From contig NZ_JANCOJ010000005.1 of the NCBI RefSeq assembly GCF_024295625.1, forward strand, positions 27,915 through 91,914: a stretch of DNA of 64,000 bases, given 5' to 3'. Position numbers and translations under genes: made by a program. Positions 18,841-28,678 of the stretch are shown piece after piece (the stretch's first letter is position 1; each line of letters opens with the position of its first letter). The notes beneath the pieces were generated by a model. That model was given only the letters and a program-made list of their open reading frames with translations, was not told the origin of the DNA and made no database searches. Source of the DNA: Streptococcus sp. CF8_St5-11. GTDB taxonomy: Bacteria; Bacillota; Bacilli; Lactobacillales; Streptococcaceae.

Positions 18841-20223
18841 ATGTCAAAAAAACATCATCCTGGTGAAGAAACCGAAAATGGGATGGTTCGTGGTCTGCAA
18901 AATCGCCATGTTCAGCTGATTGCTATTGCAGGAACCATCGGAACAGGGCTCTTTCTTGGAGCTGGTCGTTCCCTTTCTTTGACAGGTCCGTCTATTATTT
19001 TAGTCTATATGCTGACTGGAGCTTTCATGTACTTCATGATGAGGGCGATTGGCGAGATGCTGTATATGGATCCAGATCAACATACCTTTATCAACTTTAT
19101 TACCAAGTACTTAGGAAAGGGTTGGGGCTATTTTTCAGGATGGTCCTATTGGGTTTCCTTGGTATTTCTTGGGATGGCAGAAATTACAGCCGTTTCCAAC
19201 TATGTTCAGCTCTGGTTCCCTAATTGGCCAGCCTGGCAGATTCAAATCATCTTTTTAGCGCTTTTAAGTTGTGTAAACTTGATCGCTGTGAAAGTTTTTG
19301 GAGAGGTTGAATTCTGGTTTGGAATGATCAAGATTGTCACGATTTTAGCCCTGATCGCAACAGGGATTTTTATGGTGACGACGAATTTTGAAACACCAGC
19401 TGGACATGCTAGCTTAAGTAACATTACCAATGGTTTTCAAATGTTTCCGAATGGTTGGGTCAAGTTTGTGATGGCCTTTCAAATGGTCTTCTTTGCTTAT
19501 CAAGCGATTGAGTTTGTTGGAATTACCACATCAGAGACAGCCAATCCCCGTCAGGTCTTACCGAAAGCCATTAAAGAAATTCCGATTCGAATTGTAATCT
19601 TTTATGTAGGGGCTTTGTTAGCGATTATGGCTATTTTCCCTTGGCAACAGCTTCCCGTCAATAAGTCACCGTTTGTAACGGTCTTTCAGATGGTAGGAAT
19701 CAAGTGGGCAGCAGGATTGATTAATTTTGTTGTACTGACAGCTGCGGCATCTTCCTTGAATTCCACCCTCTATTCAACAGGGCGCCACTTGTACCAGATT
19801 GCAAAAGAAACACCAAACAGCAAAGTGATGAATCGTTTGAAACTGAATAGCTTATCTCGTATGGGGATTCCAAGTCGCGCGATTATTTTTTCTGCGATTG
19901 TGGTTGCTGTTTCAGCCTTTATCAATGTCTTGCCAGGTGTCTCAGATGCCTTTGCCTTGATTACGGCATCTTCTTCTGGTGTCTACATTGCTATTTACAT
20001 TTTGACTATGCTTGCCCATCTTAAGTACCGTAAATCGAAAGAATTTATGCCAGATGGTTTTGTCATGCCGGCCTATAAAGTGTTGAATCCATTGACCATT
20101 GTTTTCTTCCTCTTTGTATTCGTTTGTCTCTTCTTGCAAGAATCAACATACATTGGAGCGGTTGGAGCAACCATCTGGATCATTCTTTTTGGGATCTACA
20201 GCAATTGGAAACATAATAAATAA
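18841..20223 (+). CDS. APC-family amino acid permease (CycA-like)
   Basis: This 460-aa, about 12-TM permease resembles the D-alanine/D-serine/glycine transporter CycA. The N-terminal LQNRHVQLIAIAGTIGTGLF, followed by SLTGPSIILVYMLTG, is the APC consensus in its AAT-subfamily form. ATG 18841 follows TTGGAG at good spacing; an in-frame start 51 bp upstream lacks a binding site. The neighbouring glycyl-tRNA synthetase genes fit a glycine substrate, but that is only suggestive. Confidence 0.87.
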   Translation: MSKKHHPGEETENGMVRGLQNRHVQLIAIAGTIGTGLFLGAGRSLSLTGPSIILVYMLTGAFMYFMMRAIGEMLYMDPDQHTFINFITKYLGKGWGYFSGWSYWVSLVFLGMAEITAVSNYVQLWFPNWPAWQIQIIFLALLSCVNLIAVKVFGEVEFWFGMIKIVTILALIATGIFMVTTNFETPAGHASLSNITNGFQMFPNGWVKFVMAFQMVFFAYQAIEFVGITTSETANPRQVLPKAIKEIPIRIVIFYVGALLAIMAIFPWQQLPVNKSPFVTVFQMVGIKWAAGLINFVVLTAAASSLNSTLYSTGRHLYQIAKETPNSKVMNRLKLNSLSRMGIPSRAIIFSAIVVAVSAFINVLPGVSDAFALITASSSGVYIAIYILTMLAHLKYRKSKEFMPDGFVMPAYKVLNPLTIVFFLFVFVCLFLQESTYIGAVGATIWIILFGIYSNWKHNK

Positions 20224-20228
20224 ACAGC

Positions 20229-20405
20229 AAGAGGCTGGGGCAAAAGTCCTAGCCTCTCAATTGTTTTTGGATTGTTGAGCAAGACGCAGTGGTTGAGTGG
20301 GCTCTACTACGCTGATTTCATCAGCTTTTACAGCCCTACTCAACTGTGCGGAGGTGGGACGACGAAATCGAATTCTAACGAATGACCGATTTCTGTCCCA
20401 CTCTC
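20229..20405. repeat. Dispersed intergenic repeat with three hairpins
   Basis: Three successive stem-loops are visible: AGAGGCT/AGCCTCT (20230-20258, also a possible terminator for the permease gene), GTTGAGT-GGCT with AGCC-ACTCAAC enclosing GCTGAT/ATCAGC (20290-20343), and GTGGGAC-GAAATCG with CGATTTC-GTCCCAC (20355-20402). I recall similar sequences as intergenic repeats in oral streptococci. The short open frame running through it is not a gene. Confidence 0.6.
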
Positions 20406-20464
20406 TTTACTATTTCAGAGCTCGTTTACTTCTTTTAAGGAATTACTTGGAGGAAACAAAAGAA

Positions 20465-20508
20465 AAACAGAGATGGAAGAAATTATTTTTCTTCCATCTC
20501 TGTTTTTT
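20465..20508. terminator. Bidirectional terminator
   Basis: AACAGAGATGGAAGAAA pairs perfectly with TTTCTTCCATCTCTGTT. A T-run follows on the plus strand. On the minus strand the T-rich tail is shorter (TTTTCTTTTG). The small minus-strand gene ends inside it. Confidence 0.8.
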
Positions 20509-20662
20509 GTCCTTGAATGGCTTTTTTGAACCACCAAAGTGATCCGACTAGGATCAGGGCAGCAAGCCAAAAAATCCAAGCCTCAATAGTGGTTAGAAAA
20601 AAGTAGAGAGCGATAGCATCGACCAATAAAAGTGGGATGAGAATCTGTTTTCTTATTTTCAT
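20483..20662 (-). CDS. Small two-TM membrane protein, function unknown
   Basis: A 59-codon frame on the minus strand encodes MKIRKQILIPLLLVDAIALY, continuing with two hydrophobic spans (about 7-23 and 28-45) joined by TTIEAW, and a charged tail (KKAIQGQKTEMEEK). The N-terminal KIRK and C-terminal KK place both ends in the cytoplasm. A promoter reading the same way has TACAAT only about 6 nt before the ATG and TTGTTT 16 bp further up. There is no ribosome binding site, so a leaderless mRNA is plausible. It ends within a strong terminator stem. Promoter, frame and terminator together support a real gene. Confidence 0.65.
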   Translation of the reverse strand: MKIRKQILIPLLLVDAIALYFFLTTIEAWIFWLAALILVGSLWWFKKAIQGQKTEMEEK

Positions 20663-20812
20663 AAGAATATTGTATCATAAATCCTAGAGGAAACAAGTGA
20701 AATCAAGCCTTCCTAGGTATTTTGTAGGATTCGAAAAGGTCAGATAGGATTAGTTAGTGAATTTTCTTTCAGGAGTGCATCTTGGTCCCATTTGTGGTAA
20801 AATAGTAAAGAT

Positions 20813-21763
20813 ATGAGTAAAGAATTTCATCATGTAACGGTTTTGCTTCATGAAACGATCGATATGCTGGATGTTAAGCCAGATGGGATCTATGTAGACG
20901 CCACATTGGGTGGGGCAGGCCACAGCGAATATTTGTTAACAAAATTAAATGAATCAGGCCATCTCTATGCCTTTGACCAAGATCAGCATGCGATTGAGAA
21001 TGCTAAGATTCGTTTGGCACCTTTCATTGAGAAAGGCATGGTGACCTTCATTAAGGATAACTTTCGTCATTTGAAGGAACGTCTAAACGAATTGGGTGTG
21101 ACTGAAATTGATGGAATCTGTTATGACCTAGGTGTCTCTAGTCCTCAGTTAGATGAACGGGAACGTGGATTTTCTTACAAGAAAGATGCGCCGTTGGACA
21201 TGCGGATGAATCAAGAAGCTTCCTTAACAGCCTATGAGGTCGTCAATAGCTACGATTACCATGATCTCGTACGCATTTTTTTCAAATATGGAGAGGACAA
21301 ATTTTCCAAGCAAATTGCGCGGAAAATTGAGCAAGCACGAGCAATTAAACCGATTGAAACGACGACTGAATTAGCAGAGATTATTAAATCTGCTAAACCA
21401 GCTAAGGAGCTCAAGAAAAAGGGTCATCCTGCTAAACAGATCTTCCAAGCCATTCGTATCGAAGTCAATGATGAACTGGGAGCGGCGGATGAATCGATTC
21501 AGCAAGCTATGGATTTGTTGGCCCTCGATGGTCGTATTTCTGTGATTACCTTTCATTCGTTAGAGGATCGATTGACCAAACAATTGTTTAAAGAAGCTTC
21601 GACGGTTGAGGTTCCAAAAGGACTTCCCTTTATTCCAGATGATTTGAAACCAAAGATGGAGTTAGTCAACCGGAAACCTATTTTGCCAAGTGAAGAAGAG
21701 CTTGAGGAAAATAATCGATCTCATTCAGCAAAATTACGGGTTGCTCGAAAAATACACAAGTAA
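20813..21763 (+). CDS. rsmH: 16S rRNA (cytosine1402-N4)-methyltransferase RsmH
   Basis: RsmH (MraW) methylates N4 of C1402 in 16S rRNA. The 316-aa protein has the family start [15 protein letters not shown], the SAM-binding [24 protein letters not shown], and a C-terminal ITFHSLEDR. It opens the streptococcal division/wall gene group rsmH-ftsL-pbp2X-mraY. A TAAAAT -10 with a TG extension lies at 20798-20803, so the mRNA leader is short. Confidence 0.96.
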   Translation: MSKEFHHVTVLLHETIDMLDVKPDGIYVDATLGGAGHSEYLLTKLNESGHLYAFDQDQHAIENAKIRLAPFIEKGMVTFIKDNFRHLKERLNELGVTEIDGICYDLGVSSPQLDERERGFSYKKDAPLDMRMNQEASLTAYEVVNSYDYHDLVRIFFKYGEDKFSKQIARKIEQARAIKPIETTTELAEIIKSAKPAKELKKKGHPAKQIFQAIRIEVNDELGAADESIQQAMDLLALDGRISVITFHSLEDRLTKQLFKEASTVEVPKGLPFIPDDLKPKMELVNRKPILPSEEELEENNRSHSAKLRVARKIHK

Positions 21764-21774
21764 GAGGAATTGAT

Positions 21775-22110
21775 ATGGCAGCAAGAGATGAGAGAACAAG
21801 AACACAGGTATTGCAAGACCACTTTCGCCGTTTCTCTAGAGTAGAAAAGGCTTTTTATGGGTCGATTGTCTTAACAGCTGTGATTTTAGCCATTAGTATC
21901 GTCTTTATGCAGACACGAATTTTACAAGTACAGAGTGAGTTGACTGATTTAAATACGGAACTAGAAGCCAAAAAGACGGAATTGGCAGATGTTCGTCAAG
22001 AGGTCAATGAATTAACACGTTATGACCGCTTATCACAGTTGGCTAGCTCCCAAGGAATGAAGCTGCAAAAAGAAAATCGAAAAACAGTGAGTGCAAGTAG
22101 TGATGAATAA
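21775..22110 (+). CDS. ftsL: Cell division protein FtsL
   Basis: This 111-aa bitopic protein of the septal complex with FtsB/DivIC and DivIB supports PBP2X/FtsW activation. A basic cytoplasmic head (about 1-35) precedes one TM segment (about 40-60, [18 protein letters not shown]), then an extracellular coiled coil with leucine heptads (about 63-100). Position between rsmH and pbp2X and the length match pneumococcal FtsL. Its 3' end overlaps the pbp2X start region. Confidence 0.92.
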   Translation: MAARDERTRTQVLQDHFRRFSRVEKAFYGSIVLTAVILAISIVFMQTRILQVQSELTDLNTELEAKKTELADVRQEVNELTRYDRLSQLASSQGMKLQKENRKTVSASSDE

Positions 22111-24385
22111 ATTTAAAAAATTTTTAATCGGGTATTCGATAAAGAAACGTCGCTTGCCGGATCAGAATCGAAAACAAGTTGGGAAAAATCTCAGTGTACT
22201 GGCGATTTTCCTCTTTTTTCTCTTTCTGATTAATTTTGCAATGATCATTGGGACTGACAAAAAATTTGGTGTAACCTTATCGGATCAAGCCAAAAAAGTC
22301 CATGAGCAGACGGTCATTGTTCCTGCAAAACGTGGAACGATCTACGACCGAAATGGAGCAGTAATTGCTGAAGATGCTACGACCTATAACGTTTATGCTA
22401 TTATTGATAAAAAGTACAAATCAGCAACTGGGAAAATCCTCTATGTAGAAGAGAGCCAATTTAAAAAAGTAGCAGAAATCTTTAAGCAGTACTTAGGGAT
22501 GGATGAGGATTACGTCATTCAACAGTTGTCGCAAAAGAAATTGAAACAGGTTTCTTTTGGCTCGAACGGAAACGGCATAACTTATAGTAATATGACGGCT
22601 ATCCGTGAGGCCATGGAAGCGGCGAATATTGAAGGGGTTGCCTTTACAACTAGTCCAAATCGAAGCTATAAAAATGGAGTTTTCGCCTCTCAATTTATAG
22701 GGCAGGCCTCTCTTCAAGAAGATAAAGAGGGGAATAAAACTCTGAAGGGGCAATCAGGGATGGAGAAATCCCTCGATCGTATTCTCGCTGGTCAAAATGG
22801 GGTTATCACCTATGACAAAGACCGAAACGGCAATATCGTTCCTGGTTCAGATAAGGTTTCTGTCAAAACAGAAGATGGAAAAGATGTCTATACGACCATT
22901 TCAGCAGAATTACAAACCTACCTTGAGACGCGAATGGATGTTTTCCAAGAAAAAGTAAAAGGAAAGTATGTTAGTGCGACTCTTGTGAGTGCAAAAACTG
23001 GAGAAATCCTGGCTACAACGCAACGTCCATCCTATAATGCGGATACCAAACAAGGGTTGGATCTGAAAAACTTGAAAACCTGGAATACCATCCTTTATCA
23101 AGATCAATATGAACCGGGTTCAACGATGAAGGTCATGTTATTAGCTTCGGCGATTGATCATGGAACTTTCCCAGCCTATAATGAAGTATACTACAGTAAC
23201 GAACTACAAGTAAAAGATGCGACGATCCGTGACTGGGATGTCAATATGGGGCTGGCTGAAGGTCGCTATATGAATATCGCACAGGGCTTTGCTTACTCAA
23301 GTAACGTGGGGATGACTCGCTTAGAGCAAAAGATGGGAAATGCTGTCTGGATGGACTACCTAACCCGCTTTAAATTCGGTCTTCCGACCCGTTTTGGAAT
23401 GGGAAATGAAGCTTACGGGGGTCTTCCAGGGGATAACTATGTCAGTCAGGCACAATCTGCCTTTGGTCAAGGGATTTCCGTCAGTCAAACCCAAATGTTA
23501 CGGGCCTTTAGCGCCATCGCTAATGATGGGCAAATGTTAGAGCCGAAATTTATTAGTGCTATTTACGATAAAAAATCAGACACAGCCCGCAAATCAAAAA
23601 AAGAAGTTGTTGGAAAACCAGTTTCAGGATCAGCTGCGCAACAGACACGGAACTATATGATCACCGTCGGAACAGATCCAGAGTATGGAACCTTGTACAG
23701 CGATGGACCCATCATTCAGGTACCCGGTCAAAACGTTGCGGTGAAATCAGGGACTGCCCAAATGGCGACAGATCAAGGATACTTACAAGGAGAAAATGAT
23801 TATATCAACTCGGTTGTAGCCATGACACCTGCAGAAGATCCTGAATTCATCATGTATGTGACGGTCCAACAACCAGAAGTGAAATTCTCAGCGACCAGCT
23901 GGGAAGAGCTGGTCAATCCTATTTTGGAAGATGCAGTTGCTTTAAAAGACGAATTGCATTTGACATCAGAGGCACCAACGTTGGATGGTGTGACCAAAGA
24001 AACGACCTACAAAATCCCTTCAGTAGAAACTCTCTCTAAGGAGTTGAATCTGAAACAAAATTTGAGCCCAGGTGCTTATTCAGAGGAATTGCGTCGCAAT
24101 TTGGTGCAACCAATTGTCCTAGGAACCGGGAAAAATATCCGCAAAATGTCTGTGGATATAGGCTCTAAAGTCAAAGCCAATCAGCAAGTATTGTTATTGA
24201 CAGAAGACTTTGATGCGGTTCCAGATATGTATGGTTGGACTAAGAAAAATGCAGACATCTTTGGAGAATGGACTGGAATTGAGATTACCTATAAAGGTAG
24301 TGGAAAGAAAGTAACTAAACAAAGTGTCAAAATGAACACCTCACTCAATAAAACTAAAAAGATTACGTTAACATTAGGAGACTAA
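22103..24385 (+). CDS. pbpX: Penicillin-binding protein 2X
   Basis: PBP2X is the class B transpeptidase for septal peptidoglycan, partnered with FtsW. Features in order: cytoplasmic head, TM at about 30-50, dimerisation/pedestal region beginning [12 protein letters not shown], transpeptidase domain with Ser340 (STMK), Ser399 (SSN) and Lys548 (KSGT), and two C-terminal PASTA domains. The SxxK motif is STMK, not the SAMK variant found in many beta-lactam-resistant pneumococci. ATG 22103 matches the pneumococcal N-terminus better than the GTG at 22091, giving 760 aa. It overlaps ftsL by 8 bp. Confidence 0.96.
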   Translation: MNKFKKFLIGYSIKKRRLPDQNRKQVGKNLSVLAIFLFFLFLINFAMIIGTDKKFGVTLSDQAKKVHEQTVIVPAKRGTIYDRNGAVIAEDATTYNVYAIIDKKYKSATGKILYVEESQFKKVAEIFKQYLGMDEDYVIQQLSQKKLKQVSFGSNGNGITYSNMTAIREAMEAANIEGVAFTTSPNRSYKNGVFASQFIGQASLQEDKEGNKTLKGQSGMEKSLDRILAGQNGVITYDKDRNGNIVPGSDKVSVKTEDGKDVYTTISAELQTYLETRMDVFQEKVKGKYVSATLVSAKTGEILATTQRPSYNADTKQGLDLKNLKTWNTILYQDQYEPGSTMKVMLLASAIDHGTFPAYNEVYYSNELQVKDATIRDWDVNMGLAEGRYMNIAQGFAYSSNVGMTRLEQKMGNAVWMDYLTRFKFGLPTRFGMGNEAYGGLPGDNYVSQAQSAFGQGISVSQTQMLRAFSAIANDGQMLEPKFISAIYDKKSDTARKSKKEVVGKPVSGSAAQQTRNYMITVGTDPEYGTLYSDGPIIQVPGQNVAVKSGTAQMATDQGYLQGENDYINSVVAMTPAEDPEFIMYVTVQQPEVKFSATSWEELVNPILEDAVALKDELHLTSEAPTLDGVTKETTYKIPSVETLSKELNLKQNLSPGAYSEELRRNLVQPIVLGTGKNIRKMSVDIGSKVKANQQVLLLTEDFDAVPDMYGWTKKNADIFGEWTGIEITYKGSGKKVTKQSVKMNTSLNKTKKITLTLGD

Positions 24386-24386
24386 G

Positions 24387-25379
24387 ATGTATATTGCTAC
24401 GATCCTTGTATCGTTTCTATTAACAGTGGCTGCTATTCCAGCCTTTATTCGATTTTACCATCGTGCTCATATTTCTGGGCAACAAATGCACGAAGATGTG
24501 AAACAACACAAAGCGAAAGCTGGCACTCCGACAATGGGTGGAGTTGTATTTCTCATTACAGCCGTTCTAGTTAGTTTTGTCGTTACCGTATTGACTGGAA
24601 ATTTCACGCGCCCTGTTCAACTGATTCTATTTATCTTGATTCTTTATGGAATTGTTGGATTTTTGGATGACTTTTTAAAAGTTTTTCGTAAGATTAATGA
24701 AGGTCTTAACCCAAAACAAAAATTGGCCCTTCAACTTGTTGGTGGAATCATCTTCTATATTTTTTCTGAACGCCACGGTGCAGGAAGCCTTTTAAATGTC
24801 TTTGGTTACGATCTTTACTTGGGCCATTTCTACATTCTCTTTGCTTTATTTTGGTTGGTTGGTTTTTCAAACGCGGTCAATTTGACAGATGGGATTGATG
24901 GATTAGCCAGCATCTCCGTTGCCATTAGCCTGAGTGCCTATTCCTTTATTGCCTATATGCAAGGGAAATGGGACATTCTCTTTGTGACTTTGAGTATGAT
25001 TGGGGCCTTGCTTGGATTCTTTGTCTTCAACCACAAGCCGGCTAAAATCTTTATGGGGGATGTCGGTAGTCTAGCTCTTGGAGGGATGCTTGCAGCCTTG
25101 TCAATGGCTCTGCATGTCGAGTGGACGTTGCTCTTGATTGGTCTGGTCTATGTCATTGAAACAGGTTCAGTGATGCTACAAGTGACCTATTTCAAATGGA
25201 CCAAGAAACGTTACGGGGAAGGACGTCGGATTTTCCGAATGACTCCTTTCCACCATCATTTAGAACTGGGTGGCCTTTTTGGCAATGGGCAAAACTGGTC
25301 AGAATGGAAAGTAGATGCCTTTATGTGGAGCATTGCCTTAGTGACAAGTGTCGTGACTCTAGTCCTTCTCTACCTATAA
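24387..25379 (+). CDS. mraY: Phospho-N-acetylmuramoyl-pentapeptide transferase MraY
   Basis: MraY makes lipid I by joining UDP-MurNAc-pentapeptide to undecaprenyl phosphate at the membrane. The 330-aa, about 10-TM protein has [30 protein letters not shown], the [12 protein letters not shown] loop, and the C-terminal [10 protein letters not shown], all catalytic or substrate-binding motifs of the family. It starts one base after the pbp2X stop, consistent with coupled expression, and ends at a terminator. Confidence 0.96.
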   Translation: MYIATILVSFLLTVAAIPAFIRFYHRAHISGQQMHEDVKQHKAKAGTPTMGGVVFLITAVLVSFVVTVLTGNFTRPVQLILFILILYGIVGFLDDFLKVFRKINEGLNPKQKLALQLVGGIIFYIFSERHGAGSLLNVFGYDLYLGHFYILFALFWLVGFSNAVNLTDGIDGLASISVAISLSAYSFIAYMQGKWDILFVTLSMIGALLGFFVFNHKPAKIFMGDVGSLALGGMLAALSMALHVEWTLLLIGLVYVIETGSVMLQVTYFKWTKKRYGEGRRIFRMTPFHHHLELGGLFGNGQNWSEWKVDAFMWSIALVTSVVTLVLLYL

Positions 25380-25409
25380 AACGACGGTGGGCTTGCCCAT
25401 CGTTTTTTT
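25379..25409 (+). terminator. Terminator of the rsmH-mraY operon
   Basis: AACGACGGTGGG pairs with CCCATCGTT with one bulge, followed by T7. Confidence 0.8.
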
Positions 25410-25513
25410 GCTGACTCAGAGTGACTTCGCTGGTTAGGAAAAATGACTCATAAGAGAGGCAAGAAGACAGCTTTTCTGATATAATAATAGAGATCATGAA
25501 AGGAACTGAGAAA

Positions 25514-26857
25514 ATGAAATTTACAGAGTTTAATTTTAAGCCCTATATTCAAGAGGCACTGAAAGAAATCAATTTTAGAGAAGCAACCGAAGTACAGGAA
25601 AAACTAATTCCGATTGTCCTAGCTGGAAATGATTTGGTAGGAGAGTCAAAGACAGGTTCTGGGAAGACCCATACTTTCCTCTTGCCGATTTTTCAAACCT
25701 TAAATGAAGACAGCCAACAAGTTGAAGCGGTCATCACGGCTCCTAGTCGGGAGTTGGCGACGCAAATTTACCAAGCTGCTCGTCAAATCGCTAGTCATTC
25801 TGAAAAAGAGATTCGAATTGTGAATTATGTTGGAGGAACGGATAAAAGCCGTCAGATTGAAAAACTGCAGGTCAAACAACCACATATCGTGATTGGAACT
25901 CCAGGCCGGATCTATGATCTGGTTGCATCGGGTGATCTGGCTATTCATAAGGCTCATACTTTTGTGGTAGATGAGGCAGATATGACGCTGGACATGGGAT
26001 TCTTGTCTACTGTGGATAAGATTGCTTCAAGGCTTCCGCAACAACTGCAATTTTTAGTTTTTTCAGCCACCATTCCGCAAAAATTGCAGCCTTTCTTGAA
26101 AAAATATCTCTCAAACCCAGTCATGGAGCAAATTAAGACTAAGACGGTGATTTCAGATACCATCGATAATTGGCTGGTTTCGACTAAGGGTCGGGATAAA
26201 AATGAGCAAATTTACCAATTGACCAAGACCTTGCAACCTTATTTGGCCATGATTTTCGTTAATACAAAAACGAGAGCAGATGATCTCCATGCCTATCTAG
26301 TAGCTCAGGGACTCAAAGTGGCGAAGATTCACGGAGATATCCCACCACGTGAACGGAAACGGATCATGAATCAGGTTAAAAATCTTGATTTTGAGTACAT
26401 TGTAGCGACAGATTTGGCGGCGCGTGGAATTGATATCGAAGGGGTAAGTCATGTCATCAACGATGCCATTCCTCAAGATCTTTCTTTCTTTGTTCACCGT
26501 GTCGGCCGGACAGGCCGCAATGGCCTGCCAGGTGTCGCTATTACTCTTTATCAACCAAGTGATGATTCAGATATCCGTGAACTAGAAAAAATGGGCATTC
26601 GTTTCGTACCGAAAGTGTTGAAAAATGGGGTTATTGAAGATACCTATGATCGGGATAGACGGGCGAATCGTGAGAAGAAGCAAGAGAAACTTGATATCGA
26701 AATGATTGGTCTGGTGAAGAAGAAAAAGAAAAAAATCAAACCAGGCTACAAGAAAAAAATCAAATGGGCAGTTGATGAAAAGCGGAGAAAAGCTAAGCGA
26801 GCGGAAAATCGAGCGCGTGGTCGGGCAGAAAGAAAGGCCAAACGCCAAACTTTCTGA
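25514..26857 (+). CDS. DEAD-box RNA helicase (CshB-like)
   Basis: This ATP-dependent RNA helicase probably aids ribosome assembly or RNA decay. The helicase core shows the Q motif (ATEVQEKLIP), SKTGSGKTH (I), PSRELA (Ia), GTPGR (Ib), VDEADM (II), SAT (III) and HRVGRTGRNG (VI). The C-terminus is a Lys/Arg-rich RNA-binding tail (about 395-447). ATG 25514 is chosen because AGGA lies about 9 bp ahead; it yields 447 aa. Assignment to CshB rather than another paralogue rests on the short basic tail and is tentative. Confidence 0.9.
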   Translation: MKFTEFNFKPYIQEALKEINFREATEVQEKLIPIVLAGNDLVGESKTGSGKTHTFLLPIFQTLNEDSQQVEAVITAPSRELATQIYQAARQIASHSEKEIRIVNYVGGTDKSRQIEKLQVKQPHIVIGTPGRIYDLVASGDLAIHKAHTFVVDEADMTLDMGFLSTVDKIASRLPQQLQFLVFSATIPQKLQPFLKKYLSNPVMEQIKTKTVISDTIDNWLVSTKGRDKNEQIYQLTKTLQPYLAMIFVNTKTRADDLHAYLVAQGLKVAKIHGDIPPRERKRIMNQVKNLDFEYIVATDLAARGIDIEGVSHVINDAIPQDLSFFVHRVGRTGRNGLPGVAITLYQPSDDSDIRELEKMGIRFVPKVLKNGVIEDTYDRDRRANREKKQEKLDIEMIGLVKKKKKKIKPGYKKKIKWAVDEKRRKAKRAENRARGRAERKAKRQTF

Positions 26858-26942
26858 TCCCTTGTTTCAAATGCTTAAAAGAAAACATAGATTTTCTTTA
26901 TGAACTCCATAAAGAAAAACTATTGGGAACTTGTCTAAAATT

Positions 26943-26976
26943 ATGATAGACTAAATTTGTATAGTCTATCATTTTT
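26943..26976 (+). terminator. Terminator after the helicase gene
   Basis: ATGATAGACTA pairs perfectly with TAGTCTATCAT, followed by T5. A further hairpin (TTTTCTTTATG/CATAAAGAAAA) at 26892-26919 lies between it and the gene. Confidence 0.8.
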
Positions 26977-27053
26977 CTATTTCTGTAGCAATTTTTGGAA
27001 TTCCGATAGTGAATGTGATAGAATGTTTATGTTCGAGAAAGGAAGTAACAAAA

Positions 27054-27854
27054 ATGTTTACAACTAATCTTTTAGCTGCCAACTGGTATGCTGACTTTTT
27101 AAAACACGTTCCAGATAGCAAGCTGTTTAGTTTGAGAGCCGTATTGGATGCATTTCCGTCTGTCATAGGAAAATTGCCTGTGACGATTTTACTAGCCCTA
27201 GGAGGCGCATTTTTTGGGATTATTTTTGCCATGATTTTTGCTCTGGTCAAAATTAATCGTGTACGAATTCTTTACCCGATTCAAGCTGTTTTTGTCAGTT
27301 TTTTACGGGGGACTCCTTTGTTGGTTCAGTTGATGTTGACCTATTATGGGATTCCTCTTATTTTAAAAGCGATCAATCAGTCTTATGGAACAGCTTTTAA
27401 TATTAATGCCATTCCAGCTGAGTTATTTGCAATTGTTGCTCTTGCCTTTAATGAGGCAGCTTATGCGAGTGAAACCATCCGGGCAGCCATTTTATCAGTG
27501 GATCCTGGTGAAATTGAGGCAGCGCGTAGTCTTGGGATGACCAACCGTCAAGTTTATCGCCGGATTATTATTCCCAATGCAGCAGTCGTTGCAACTCCTA
27601 CTTTAATCAACTCTCTCATTGGCTTGACCAAGGGGACCTCGCTCGCCTTTAGTGCCAGTGTGGTTGAAATTTTTGCTCAAGCACGGATTATTGGGGGGAG
27701 CGATTTGAAGTACTTTGAACGCTTTATCACGGTATCGATTGTTTACTGGATTGTGAACATTCTCATTGAAATACTAGGCCGTCACATTGAACGTCGACTG
27801 GATATTGAGACTCCCGTAGCAATTGATTTACCAGATCAGGAGGTCCGGATCTAA
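27054..27854 (+). CDS. Amino-acid ABC transporter permease
   Basis: This polar amino-acid type permease (HisM/TcyB family) has an N-terminal exported segment and about 5 TM helices. The cytoplasmic coupling motif (EAARSLGMTNRQVYRRIIIP) contacts the ATPase. ATG 27054 follows AAAGGAAG; a start 45 bp upstream has no binding site. The product is 266 aa. It overlaps the ATPase gene by one base (TAATG). No substrate-binding protein is encoded nearby. In pneumococcus a similar pair next to trxB has been linked to cystine uptake; I give that as a likely but unproven substrate. Confidence 0.88.
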   Translation: MFTTNLLAANWYADFLKHVPDSKLFSLRAVLDAFPSVIGKLPVTILLALGGAFFGIIFAMIFALVKINRVRILYPIQAVFVSFLRGTPLLVQLMLTYYGIPLILKAINQSYGTAFNINAIPAELFAIVALAFNEAAYASETIRAAILSVDPGEIEAARSLGMTNRQVYRRIIIPNAAVVATPTLINSLIGLTKGTSLAFSASVVEIFAQARIIGGSDLKYFERFITVSIVYWIVNILIEILGRHIERRLDIETPVAIDLPDQEVRI

Positions 27855-28597
27855 TGATTTATATTTCAGAATTATCAAAGACATTTTCAGGTCAAAAGGT
27901 TTTAAATAATCTAAGTTTGGAAATTCAAAAAGGGGAAGTCGTGGCCCTAATCGGGTCTTCGGGAGCTGGTAAATCAACCTTCTTACGCAGTTTAAACTAT
28001 TTGGAAGCACCAGATAGTGGTAGAATTAAGATTGATGATTTCGAAGTTGATTTTGAGCACATTACCCAAGATCAAATCTTAACCTTAAGAAGAAAATTGG
28101 CCATGGTGTTCCAACAGTTTAATTTGTTTGGTAGAAAAACAGCCCTTGAAAATGTGAAAGAAGGGCTCATTGTTGTGAAGGGCTTATCCGATCAAGAAGC
28201 AACGAAAATTGCTCGAGAAGAACTGGCAAAAGTCGGTTTATCGGATCGTGAAAATCACTATCCTCGTCACCTCTCAGGTGGACAAAAACAACGGGTGGCT
28301 TTGGCCCGTGCCTTGGCCATGAAACCAGAGGTTCTTTTGTTGGATGAACCGACTTCAGCCTTGGATCCAGAATTGGTTGGAGAAGTTGAAAAATCCATTG
28401 CCAATGCAGCAAAATCAGGACAAACCATGGTACTGGTCAGCCATGATATGTCTTTTGTAGCGCAAGTAGCAGATAAGGTCCTATTTTTGGATAAAGGACG
28501 GATTATTGAATCTGGAACACCAGAGGAAATCATGCAACATCCAAAAGAAGAACGGACAAAAGAATTCTTTGCTAGTTACAAACGGACCTATGTTTGA
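27854..28597 (+). CDS. Amino-acid ABC transporter ATP-binding protein
   Basis: This 247-aa ABC ATPase energises the upstream permease. Walker A is GSSGAGKST, the Q-loop lies in MVFQQFNLF, the signature is LSGGQKQRVALARAL, and Walker B is LLLDEPTSALDPE with a following VSHDM switch histidine. It belongs to the polar amino-acid uptake group (GlnQ/TcyC). Translation is coupled through the TAATG overlap. The next genes are a small DUF4059 protein and thioredoxin reductase, which fits a thiol or cystine theme. Confidence 0.92.
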   Translation: MIYISELSKTFSGQKVLNNLSLEIQKGEVVALIGSSGAGKSTFLRSLNYLEAPDSGRIKIDDFEVDFEHITQDQILTLRRKLAMVFQQFNLFGRKTALENVKEGLIVVKGLSDQEATKIAREELAKVGLSDRENHYPRHLSGGQKQRVALARALAMKPEVLLLDEPTSALDPELVGEVEKSIANAAKSGQTMVLVSHDMSFVAQVADKVLFLDKGRIIESGTPEEIMQHPKEERTKEFFASYKRTYV

Positions 28598-28603
28598 TAT
28601 AAT
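28576..28603 (+). promoter_or_regulatory. Possible promoter at the end of the ATPase gene
   Basis: TTACAA (28576-28581) and TATAAT (28598-28603) are 16 bp apart. Transcription would enter the hairpin at 28619-28649 before the DUF4059 gene. Confidence 0.45.
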
Positions 28604-28618
28604 AGAGGAGAGGTAAGA

Positions 28619-28649
28619 CTCAGCTGGCGATGCTAGCTGGGTTTGTTTT
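28619..28649 (+). terminator. Weak terminator or attenuator
   Basis: CTCAGCTGGC pairs with GCTAGCTGGG, including G-T pairs, followed by an interrupted T-run (GTTTGTTTT). Confidence 0.45.
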
Positions 28650-28678
28650 CTGAAAATGTAAAAATATTTGGAGTCGTG

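Noticed and set aside
20297..20542. 81-aa plus-strand frame starting MGSTTLISSAFTALLNCAEV
   Set aside because: It runs through the dispersed repeat and then through the terminator and the opposite-strand small gene. Such frames are artefacts of the repeat.
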